A stretch of 64,000 nucleotides of DNA from Thalassovita taeanensis (GTDB taxonomy: Bacteria > Pseudomonadota > Alphaproteobacteria > Rhodobacterales > Rhodobacteraceae). The position numbers were made by a program, and so were the translations under genes. The notes under the pieces were generated by a model. That model searched no databases, had not been told where the DNA came from, and saw nothing but the letters and a program-made list of their open reading frames with translations. This document shows positions 7,395-15,325 of the stretch, piece by piece (within the stretch, counting starts at the first letter, position 1; every line of letters begins with the position of its first letter). Where the stretch lies: assembly GCF_900110775.1 (NCBI RefSeq), contig NZ_FOEP01000001.1, positions 186,001 to 250,000 of the forward strand. The letters are read 5' to 3'.

Positions 7395-10300
7395 ATGGCT
7401 GACTTGGTTCTAGATTGGTCACTGTTGGGTGCGTATGGCACCGGTGTAAGTGGTACGACAACCGTTGAGACCGGCGGTGTCGCGGTTAACGTGGGCTTTG
7501 CGGCCGTTGACGAGGGGGCCACCGCGTTCACTGTGAACACGGACAACTATGTGGCCCCGGGCGAGGCTTTCGATCCCAACTCGGCTCTGAAGCTTCTGGG
7601 GCTGGGCGGCGAGGGCGGAATTGACACGACCTCGGTGACGACGCTTGATTTTACGGCGAGCGACGATGCCTTCAGCGACAGTGTCCAGAACGTCAGCTTC
7701 CGCCTGAACGACATTGATGGCGGCGCCGACCCGGACAACGTGGCGGGCAGCCACTTCGACAAGGTCATTATTCACGCCTATGACGCCGACGGCAACGAAG
7801 TGCCTGTGGTCTTCACCCCCGGCGCCGATGTGACCCTTGGGCCGGATCGGGTTTATTCTGACGATCCCGACAGCTACAGCCCGACTGACGCCGATGCCTC
7901 GGCACTGGTCAGCATCGAAGGCCCGGTGGCACGGATCGAGATTGAATATGCCAATCTGGGCGATGACGCTCAGCGGGTCTATGTCAGCGATGTGCATTTT
8001 TCGACCGTGCCCGCCGATCCCATTGAACTGGACGGGATTGTAGAAGGCACCGCAGGCGACGACGTGATCGACGTGCTCTATACCGGCGATCCCGAAGGCG
8101 ACATGATCGACAACGACGATGCGATCGACCCGGCGGCCGGACCGAACGACGATCTGGTGCACGCGGATGATGGCAATGACACGGTATTTGCCGGCGTCGG
8201 CGACGATACGATTTATGGCGACGAAGGCCGCGACCGGATGTTTGGTGGCGACGATCAGGATCTGTTCAACGACGTCACGGATATCGACCGCGTCGACGGT
8301 GACGAAGGTGGCGTGGATTTCGACCGTCTGGACCTGACCGGCAAAGGCCCGGTCTATATCGAATACACAAGCGATGATCACGAGGACGGTGTTGTTACCT
8401 TCCTCGACACCGGCGAGACGGTGTCGTTCCGCAATATCGAAACGATCATCACCGATTCAACCGGCGGGCCTGACGGAATTGTTCAGGGTACCGCAGCGGG
8501 CGAGGTCATCGACGTCAACTATACCGGGGATCCGGATGGCGACATGATCGACGCCAGCGATGCGATCCTGCCGGGGGCGGCGCCGGACGACGATCTGGTG
8601 ATCGCCGGTGCAGGCGATGACAGCATCATCTCGAACCTGGGCGACGACCGTATCTATGCCGGTGTGGGCAATGATCTGGTTGATGCCGGTGTTGGCGACG
8701 ACACCATCCTTGGCCAGGAAGGCGACGATTCGATCAACGCCAATGACGGCGACGATCTGGTGATCGGCGGCGCGGGCGACGACGAGGTTTATGGCGGCGC
8801 CGGCAACGACTTTGTAAACCTCGAAGAGGGCGACGACCTTGGCGAACTGGGCGAGGGCGATGATACCGCCTATGGCCGCGACGGGGATGACTATATCGAC
8901 GGTGATATCGGTGCGGATTACATCGACGGTGGCAACGACAGCGACACGCTGACCGGCAACGATGGCGATGATACGTTGTTGGGCGGTGCGGGCGACGATA
9001 GCGTGTTTGGCGATGTCGGCGACGACAGCCTTTATGGCGGCGCGGGCGATGACCACCTGTCGGGTGGCGACGGCGACGATATGATTGAAGGCGGCGCTGG
9101 CAACGATGAAATTCTGTCGGGCACCGGCACCAACGAACTGTTTGGTGGCGATGACCGCGATGTCTTCTATGCCGGTCAGACAGATTACGTTGATGGCGGC
9201 GAAGGCGGCGACGATTTCGATACGCTGAACGTCTGGGGCCCGGCGACGGTGACCTATGACGGCGGTGACCCGGCAAGCGAAGCCGGGATCATCACCTTCC
9301 TTGATAGTGCAGGCGACCCGATCGTCGGTGCCGATGTGCGCTTCATCAATATCGAACAGGTGGTGATTGCCGACGCCTCCGGGCTTGATGGTGTGGTCGA
9401 GGGCACGGCAGGCGATGACCTGATCGATGTGGCGTATGTCGGCGACCCCGAAGGGGACCGGATCGACCACGTGGATTCGCTTGAGGTCTTCACCGACAGC
9501 CCCGACGATGCCGATTATCCCGGTACTTTCGTCGAAATTCTGGGCGGGCCGGTGCGCGGTGACAACCGCGATGCGGTGCTCGGTTATGAAGGCGATGACA
9601 CCATTTATGGCGGCAACAGCGACGACGTCATTTATGCCGGTGCGGACAATGACCTTGTGTACGGCGAGTTGGGCGACGACGTTCTGGTCGGCGAAGGCGG
9701 CGACGACACGCTGAGCGGCGGACGCGGGTTTGACCGGCTGTACGGCGGCGCCGGTTCCGATCTGGTGTCCGGTGGTGCCGGTGATGACATGCTGGTCGGC
9801 GGCGATGGCGGTGACTATACCAGCCACGGCGCGGTCACGGCGGGTGCCGACAACGACACGATGGATGGCGGCGCTGGCAACGACACGCTGATCGGCGGCA
9901 TTGGCGAGGATTCGCTAAGCGGCGGTGATGATCGCGACACGTTCCTTGGGGCCAATATCAATGATTTCGTTGACGGTAACGAAGGCGGCGACGATTTCGA
10001 TACGCTGGATCTGCGCGGAACCACCGAAACGGGCGGATCCCTGCACGTCACCTATGAGACCAATCCCGAAAACGGCACGGTTGAATATTTCGACGCAACT
10101 GGCGCCTCGACCGGGACGATGGCGTTCCAGAACATCGAAAACGTCATTCCCTGCTTCACGCCGGGCACCACGATTGCCACGCCCAGAGGCGAGCGTCTGG
10201 TCGAAGAACTGCGCGAAGGCGACCGGATCATCACCCGTGACAACGGCATTCAGGAAATCCGCTGGGTTGGCGCGCGTCAGATGACCGGGCTTGAACTGGC

Positions 10301-10733
10301 GCGGGCACCGCACCTGAAACCGGTCCTGATCCGGGCCGGGGCGCTTGGCAATGATCTGCCCGAGCGGGATATGCTGGTCAGCCCGAACCACCGGATGCTG
10401 GTCAACAACGACAAAGCCGCGCTGTACTTTGAAGAGCGCGAAGTTCTTGCGGCGGCCAAGCATCTGATCGGCGGCGCAGGCATTCAGGAAGTGAACGTGG
10501 TAAGCACGACCTATATCCACTTCATGTTCGATCAGCACGAAGTGGTGTTGTCGAACGGCGCCTGGACCGAAAGCTTCCAGCCCGGCGATTATACGCTGGC
10601 AGGGATTGGAAACGCGCAGCGCAACGAGATTCTGGAACTCTTCCCCGAACTGGCGACACAGGACGGGATCAAGGGATACCACTCGGCGCGGCGGTCTTTG
10701 AAGCGGCATGAAGTGCAGCTTTTGGTCCGGTAA
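7395..10733 (+). CDS. RTX calcium-binding repeat protein with C-terminal Hint domain (first of pair)
   Basis: A very acidic 1112-residue protein with AGAGGG before the ATG. Residues 1-205 are a non-repetitive N-terminal domain. From 213 to 918 it holds many GGxGxDxxx nonapeptides that fold into calcium-bound beta-rolls. The repeat part has three larger units, each opening with a VEGTAGDDVIDVxYxGDPEG-like segment (residues 213, 360 and 665) and closing with a VDGxEGGDDFDTLDL...FxNIExVI block. From 918 to the end lies a Hint_2 domain: Cys920 in PCFTPGT, SPNHRML at 996-1002, and a FDQHEV...TESFQPGD end. Hint domains can cleave the chain before the first cysteine. There is no N-terminal signal peptide, so type I secretion is likely, but no transporter genes are nearby. 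A paralogue follows at 11274. Confidence 0.9.
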   Translation: MADLVLDWSLLGAYGTGVSGTTTVETGGVAVNVGFAAVDEGATAFTVNTDNYVAPGEAFDPNSALKLLGLGGEGGIDTTSVTTLDFTASDDAFSDSVQNVSFRLNDIDGGADPDNVAGSHFDKVIIHAYDADGNEVPVVFTPGADVTLGPDRVYSDDPDSYSPTDADASALVSIEGPVARIEIEYANLGDDAQRVYVSDVHFSTVPADPIELDGIVEGTAGDDVIDVLYTGDPEGDMIDNDDAIDPAAGPNDDLVHADDGNDTVFAGVGDDTIYGDEGRDRMFGGDDQDLFNDVTDIDRVDGDEGGVDFDRLDLTGKGPVYIEYTSDDHEDGVVTFLDTGETVSFRNIETIITDSTGGPDGIVQGTAAGEVIDVNYTGDPDGDMIDASDAILPGAAPDDDLVIAGAGDDSIISNLGDDRIYAGVGNDLVDAGVGDDTILGQEGDDSINANDGDDLVIGGAGDDEVYGGAGNDFVNLEEGDDLGELGEGDDTAYGRDGDDYIDGDIGADYIDGGNDSDTLTGNDGDDTLLGGAGDDSVFGDVGDDSLYGGAGDDHLSGGDGDDMIEGGAGNDEILSGTGTNELFGGDDRDVFYAGQTDYVDGGEGGDDFDTLNVWGPATVTYDGGDPASEAGIITFLDSAGDPIVGADVRFINIEQVVIADASGLDGVVEGTAGDDLIDVAYVGDPEGDRIDHVDSLEVFTDSPDDADYPGTFVEILGGPVRGDNRDAVLGYEGDDTIYGGNSDDVIYAGADNDLVYGELGDDVLVGEGGDDTLSGGRGFDRLYGGAGSDLVSGGAGDDMLVGGDGGDYTSHGAVTAGADNDTMDGGAGNDTLIGGIGEDSLSGGDDRDTFLGANINDFVDGNEGGDDFDTLDLRGTTETGGSLHVTYETNPENGTVEYFDATGASTGTMAFQNIENVIPCFTPGTTIATPRGERLVEELREGDRIITRDNGIQEIRWVGARQMTGLELARAPHLKPVLIRAGALGNDLPERDMLVSPNHRMLVNNDKAALYFEEREVLAAAKHLIGGAGIQEVNVVSTTYIHFMFDQHEVVLSNGAWTESFQPGDYTLAGIGNAQRNEILELFPELATQDGIKGYHSARRSLKRHEVQLLVR

Positions 10734-10785
10734 CACACGGTTGTTGGCTTTGCAGTGTTCCCCTCCGGTCTGACCGGGCGGGGAC

Positions 10786-10820
10786 CGGAAAAGGAGCCGG
10801 GGGCCTGTGCTCCTTTTCCG
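10786..10820 (+). terminator. Perfect 12-bp hairpin after the first RTX gene
   Basis: CGGAAAAGGAGC (10786-10797) pairs exactly with GCTCCTTTTCCG (10809-10820) around an 11-base loop, 53 bases after the stop codon. No T run follows, so it may be a transcript 3'-end stabiliser or a weak terminator rather than a classical one. Confidence 0.55.
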
Positions 10821-11249
10821 TCAACTGAGCGCTTTTCTTGTCAAAGGCTGCGCTTATGTTCGCCCCCTTGTGCCCGGTGTGTGACGCATGTTTGCCATGT
10901 TTGGCGTGGCCAAAACTGCCCACAAAAGCGGCGATCGGATTTCAGATCATTGAATAATAACGATTTTGTCTTGTTGCGTGCCTGCCCGTATGACGGGGTG
11001 CGTTCGGGGCAATTTGCGGGTGCTGTACTGGAATGACCCGTATTCCGCCGAATTCTTGCCGAATAAACCCTGTCTAAAGGAACGTGACGTAGGGTCCAGA
11101 GTTCCGATGCCAGACATCGGAGTGTAACGAGCAGGTGTTGAGGCAGATATGAGACGCATTCAGGCAATAACCGCACGACGGCAAGGCTTGCAAACCGCCA
11201 ACAGGCGCGCGCTGCTGTGCGCAACGGAATGCGGGCGTCCTTCGGCATC

Positions 11250-11269
11250 CACCTCGGAAAGCCGAGGTG
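11250..11269 (+). promoter_or_regulatory. Hairpin sequestering the ribosome binding site of the second RTX gene
   Basis: CACCTCGG (11250-11257) pairs perfectly with CCGAGGTG (11262-11269) around AAAG. The right arm contains GAGGTG, the only plausible Shine-Dalgarno sequence, ending four bases before the ATG at 11274. When folded, ribosome access would be blocked, which suggests control by temperature, a protein or upstream translation. Confidence 0.6.
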
Positions 11270-11273
11270 ACGC

Positions 11274-14200
11274 ATGAGCACGTCATTCATTGCCTACGGG
11301 ATCGATGTTGTCGCAAATCCCAGCATCAACGCGCTGTCCGGCGCGGGCAATCAGGGGCAGGGGCAGATCACCGTCACCGGCGGGTCGCAGCCGTTTTCCG
11401 ACACGCAAATCATCGAGGTTCTGGTCGAAAACGAACAGCCCAATGGTGAACTTGACGGCTCTGCGCGGATCGTCGGGATCCGGGTCTATGACAGCCAGGC
11501 CGATTTCGACAGCGGCACCGTTCTTTATACTTACGAGCCGCAGAATCCGGGCCAATATGCCAACGTGCAGTCATCGCTGGATGGGTTGGGCGACAGCTAT
11601 ATCCGGTTCAACTCGAATGTGCTGATCTCTTCCGATCCGGGCGCACCACCGCTCAACTCGCTGCTGATCGCGCCGGGCACGGATGCGAATGACCATCTGG
11701 GGTCGCTGACCATAGACCGGTATACCGATACCGATTTCGACGGCGATGGCACGATTGATCCCGGCACGATCGAGACAGCCAACGGTCAGTTCAACGCCAA
11801 CTATTCCCAACTGGTTTATGGCCCCACGGCGGACGGGATCGTGACCGGATCTGCGGGCGGCGATGTGATGTCGCTGGGCTATACCGATCCAAGTGATGGC
11901 GATCAGATTACGACGGGCGACGACACCATTGATGGCGGCGGCGGCAACGATCAGATCAACGGCGAGACCGGCGATGACGTGATCCTTGGCGGCGGCGGCG
12001 ATGATACGATTACGCTGACCGACGGGTTCGGCAACGATACGATTACCGGCGGCGAAACCGGCGAAGTCAGCGGCGATGTGCTGGACGCCAGCACGGTCAC
12101 CAGCGATCTGACCTTCGACCTCAGCGGCTCCGACACCGAGGCGGGCACCGTCAGCGACGGCACCGGCACCACCAGCTTTTCCGAGATCGAGAACCTGGTT
12201 CTGGGCGCGGGCACCGATACGCTGGTGTTGGGCGATGCGGGCGGCGCCCGGGTGGTCGAGAATTTCACCGCGCCGACCAACAACTGGAACGGCACCTATA
12301 CCGGCTATGATCAGCTGAACGTCGCCGGGCTGACCGATGCCACCGGCGCGCCGGTGGATACGCAGGACGTGACCGTCAGTGATGATGGCGCGGGCAATGC
12401 GGTGTTGGGCTTTCCCAACGGCGAAAGCTTGACGCTGATCGGCATTGCACCGGGTGATATCGACAGCCGCCCGGCACTGATCGCGATGGGCATTCCCGAC
12501 GGCGGGCTGGATTACGTGGTCGAAGGCACGGATGGCGCCGATGTCATCGACACCTTCTATACTGGCGATCTTGATGGCGACATGGTCGATGCGGCAGACG
12601 CGCTGGATGGATCGAACGATGATGTGATCATCGCGGGCGCTGGCGACGACACGGTTCTGGCCGGAGAGGGCGACGATTCCATCGAAGGCGGGCTGGGCCA
12701 TGACCAGCTTGAAGGCGGCGAGGGCAATGACACGCTGGCGGGGGGCGCGGGCGATGACATCATGTATGGCGGGGTTGGCGACGATCTGGCCATTGGCGGT
12801 GACGGCGCTGACTCGTTTGAAGGATACGACGGCGCCGACGTGTTTTACGGTGGCGATGGCGACGATTGGGTCAATGGCGACCGCGGCGATGACACGCTGT
12901 TCGGCGGCGCGGGCGACGACTGGATGCGCGCCAGCTATGGGAACGATTCCCTCGAAGGCGGAACGGGCGACGATTATATCTGGTCGGGCTATGGCGACGA
13001 TACGATCCGGCTGGAAAACGATTTCGGCAACGACACGATCGAGATGGAAGGCCAGGAAGAGGTCACAGGGGATATCCTTGATATCAGCTCGGTCACCGAT
13101 GACCTGACGATTGATCTGACGTCGTCGTTGCAAGGCGTCGGCACAATTTCCGACGGCGTTTCAACCGCGACCTTCGAGGGCGTTGAACATCTGGTGCTGG
13201 GCAGCGGCAGCGATACGCTGGTGCTGGGCGATGTGTCCGGCTCTGACACGGTCGAGGCGTTCAGCGGCCCGACCCTGAACACCGATGGCAGCTATAGCAG
13301 CGTTGATCGGCTCGACGTCAGCGCGCTGCATGATCAGGATGGCAATCTGGTCGATACCGGCGATGTCATGGTCAGCGATGATGGTGCGGGCAACGCGGTT
13401 CTCAGATTCCCCAATGGCGAGCAACTGACGCTGATCGGCGTGGCGCCTGAGGCGGTATCCTCGCCGCAACAGCTCGAGGCGATCGGCATTCCGCCGGAGC
13501 CCTCGGACGGGATCGTATCGGGCTCGGTCGGCGATGACCTGATCGACGTGGGCTATGACGGGGATCCGCAGGGCGACGTGGTGGACGGCGGCGACGCCAA
13601 CCTGCCCGGCGAGAGCGGCGATGACGACATCATTCAGGCTGGTGCAGGCAATGATACCGTGCTGGCCGGCGCCGGAAATGACGAGGTTTTGGGCGAGCTT
13701 GGCGACGATTCGATGGACGGTGGAATTGGCGATGATGCGCTGGATGGCGGCGCAGGCGGCGACACGCTGAGCGGTGGCGCCGGCAATGATACGCTGACCG
13801 TGTCCAGCGGCGATCTGGGCACCGGCGGCGATGGCGACGACGTGTTTTACGTCGACAACACCCTGCTGGATACCACGACGTTTCAGATCGACGGCGGTGC
13901 TGGCGGCGAAACGCTGGGCGATACCCTGCATGTGACCGGCCCCGCCACGATCACCTATGATGCGCTGGACCCCGAAGGTGGCACCGTCGAATGGCTCGAC
14001 GGTTCGATCCTGCGCTTTGATGATATCGAAAATGTCATTTATGTTCCGTGCTTTACCATGAATACCCGGATCAAGACCATTCGCGGAGAGATCCGGGCCG
14101 GAGAATTGCAGGTCGGCGAGCGGGTCTTGACCCGCGATGATGGATTTCAGCCGGTGCGCTGGATCGGCCGCAAGGAATTGTGCGAACAGGATCTGATCCG

Positions 14201-14630
14201 CCAGCCCGAACTGCGCCCGGTGCTGATCAGTGCGGGCGTGTTGGGGCCGCACTTGCCCGAACGTGATTTGCTGGTCTCGCCGCAGCACCGAATGCTGATC
14301 AGTGGCCCGGACACGCAGCTGTGGTTCGGCGAAGAAGAAGTGTTCGTGGCCGCAATCCACCTGCGCTGTCTTGAAGGGGTTGAACAGATCCTCCTGCCCA
14401 CGGTGACCTATGTGCACTTCATGTTCGATCAGCATCAGATCGTTCAGGGCGATGGCGCCTGGAGCGAGAGTTTTCAGCCCGGTGATCTGACCCTGATGGG
14501 CATGGATCAAGCACAGCGAGACGAGCTTTTTGCGTTGTTTCCTGCATTGCAGGACGGGGCCGATACACGGAAATATCCAGCGGCTCGTTCGACCTTGAGC
14601 GCACAAGAGGCACGGGTGTTGCTGAGATAA
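11274..14630 (+). CDS. RTX calcium-binding repeat protein with C-terminal Hint domain (second of pair)
   Basis: A 1118-residue acidic paralogue of the preceding protein. The N-terminal domain (1-185) differs from that of the first protein. The repeat region again has three units, opening near residues 187, 415 and 745 with a GTxGxDxIDxxYxGDxxGD-like segment. It also carries a roughly 160-residue block that occurs twice (about 248-408 and 580-740), sharing GTDTLVLGD-like, VSDDGAGNAVL and FPNGE-LTLIG motifs. The last block before the Hint domain (VFYVDNT...DDIENVIYV) matches the closing block of the first protein. The Hint_2 domain starts at Cys926 (PCFTMNT) and has SPQHRML and FDQHQI. Secretion through a type I system and self-cleavage at Cys926 are inferred from family knowledge. 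Confidence 0.9.
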   Translation: MSTSFIAYGIDVVANPSINALSGAGNQGQGQITVTGGSQPFSDTQIIEVLVENEQPNGELDGSARIVGIRVYDSQADFDSGTVLYTYEPQNPGQYANVQSSLDGLGDSYIRFNSNVLISSDPGAPPLNSLLIAPGTDANDHLGSLTIDRYTDTDFDGDGTIDPGTIETANGQFNANYSQLVYGPTADGIVTGSAGGDVMSLGYTDPSDGDQITTGDDTIDGGGGNDQINGETGDDVILGGGGDDTITLTDGFGNDTITGGETGEVSGDVLDASTVTSDLTFDLSGSDTEAGTVSDGTGTTSFSEIENLVLGAGTDTLVLGDAGGARVVENFTAPTNNWNGTYTGYDQLNVAGLTDATGAPVDTQDVTVSDDGAGNAVLGFPNGESLTLIGIAPGDIDSRPALIAMGIPDGGLDYVVEGTDGADVIDTFYTGDLDGDMVDAADALDGSNDDVIIAGAGDDTVLAGEGDDSIEGGLGHDQLEGGEGNDTLAGGAGDDIMYGGVGDDLAIGGDGADSFEGYDGADVFYGGDGDDWVNGDRGDDTLFGGAGDDWMRASYGNDSLEGGTGDDYIWSGYGDDTIRLENDFGNDTIEMEGQEEVTGDILDISSVTDDLTIDLTSSLQGVGTISDGVSTATFEGVEHLVLGSGSDTLVLGDVSGSDTVEAFSGPTLNTDGSYSSVDRLDVSALHDQDGNLVDTGDVMVSDDGAGNAVLRFPNGEQLTLIGVAPEAVSSPQQLEAIGIPPEPSDGIVSGSVGDDLIDVGYDGDPQGDVVDGGDANLPGESGDDDIIQAGAGNDTVLAGAGNDEVLGELGDDSMDGGIGDDALDGGAGGDTLSGGAGNDTLTVSSGDLGTGGDGDDVFYVDNTLLDTTTFQIDGGAGGETLGDTLHVTGPATITYDALDPEGGTVEWLDGSILRFDDIENVIYVPCFTMNTRIKTIRGEIRAGELQVGERVLTRDDGFQPVRWIGRKELCEQDLIRQPELRPVLISAGVLGPHLPERDLLVSPQHRMLISGPDTQLWFGEEEVFVAAIHLRCLEGVEQILLPTVTYVHFMFDQHQIVQGDGAWSESFQPGDLTLMGMDQAQRDELFALFPALQDGADTRKYPAARSTLSAQEARVLLR

Positions 14631-14660
14631 ATCCGCCAGCGCTTGGCTGTGTTGTGGCCG

Positions 14661-15266
14661 TCAGGATTGGCGGGCGCGCCAAACTTCCCATGCTTCGGGC
14701 GTGTCCAGATCAGTCAGCGCATGCTGGTCGGGCAGGGGGCACAGGTGAACGCGGTCGCGGTGCTGGCGCAACAGCGCCCGCGCGCCTTCGTCGCCGCCAA
14801 GTTGCAGCAAGTCATTGAAATAACAGCGTGGAAACAGAACCGGATGGCCGGGATGCCCCTCGGATGAGCTGCCGCGGATCAGCGCATCGGGCGGAAAATC
14901 ACGCCGACAATCTGCGACCTGACGCAGGTCGTCACGGCTTAGGTCGGGCATGTCGGCGGGCAGGATCATCACGGCCTCTATGTGATCCGGCAGCGCGGCC
15001 ACCCCGGCGCGGATCGAGGCGGACATGCCAAGCGCCGCGTTCCGAACCCAAACCGGCGTGGCACCTGTGCCCGTCAGCACCGCCGCGCGCGCATGATCGG
15101 GACCGGGCAATGTGACCCAGACCGGAAGGCCCGTGGCGCTGGCCCGTGCGATCATCCGGCTCAGAAGCGGTGTACCGTCCAGCAGTTCCAACAGCTTGTC
15201 GCGCCCCGGCCCCATCCGCGAGGAAGAGCCGGCGGCAAGCAGCAAAATGGCGGTTGTTTCGGGCAT
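14661..15266 (-). CDS. MobA-like NTP transferase (molybdenum cofactor cytidylyltransferase type)
   Basis: A 201-residue nucleotidyltransferase. The N-terminus LLAAGSSSRMGPGRDKLLEL matches the nucleotide-binding signature of the MobA/MocA family, and ILPADMPDL contains the metal-binding aspartates. Proteins of this size and type attach CMP or GMP to molybdopterin for molybdenum enzymes such as xanthine or CO dehydrogenase. No molybdoenzyme genes are adjacent, so the substrate cannot be fixed; some family members act on sugars. It converges with the second RTX gene and lies 59 bases beyond the end of the FAD/GcvT dehydrogenase on the same strand, with which it may be cotranscribed. Confidence 0.85.
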   Translation of the reverse strand: MPETTAILLLAAGSSSRMGPGRDKLLELLDGTPLLSRMIARASATGLPVWVTLPGPDHARAAVLTGTGATPVWVRNAALGMSASIRAGVAALPDHIEAVMILPADMPDLSRDDLRQVADCRRDFPPDALIRGSSSEGHPGHPVLFPRCYFNDLLQLGGDEGARALLRQHRDRVHLCPLPDQHALTDLDTPEAWEVWRARQS

Positions 15267-15325
15267 GGCTGGCCTTTGGCGAAGGGCGGGTGCCTCAGCA
15301 TGACGACAGGACCGCGCAGGCGCAA

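Larger units (their letters stand above)
10734..11273. other. Intergenic region between the two RTX/Hint genes
   Basis: No gene is supported in these 540 bases. It contains a perfect 12-bp hairpin at 10786-10820, a TTTGGC-GTG-GCCAAA palindrome at 10900-10914, a 7-bp hairpin TCCGATG/CATCGGA at 11103-11121, and a hairpin at 11250-11269 that covers the ribosome binding site of the next gene. The length and number of structures suggest a separate promoter and a structured leader for the second gene. Confidence 0.5.

Noticed and set aside
8457-9827. Long minus-strand frame opposite the first RTX gene
   Set aside because: It is a mirror of the repetitive GGxGxD codons; it is rich in Val, Ile and Ala repeats and shows no known domain. 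The same applies to 13161-14606 and 11571-13133.
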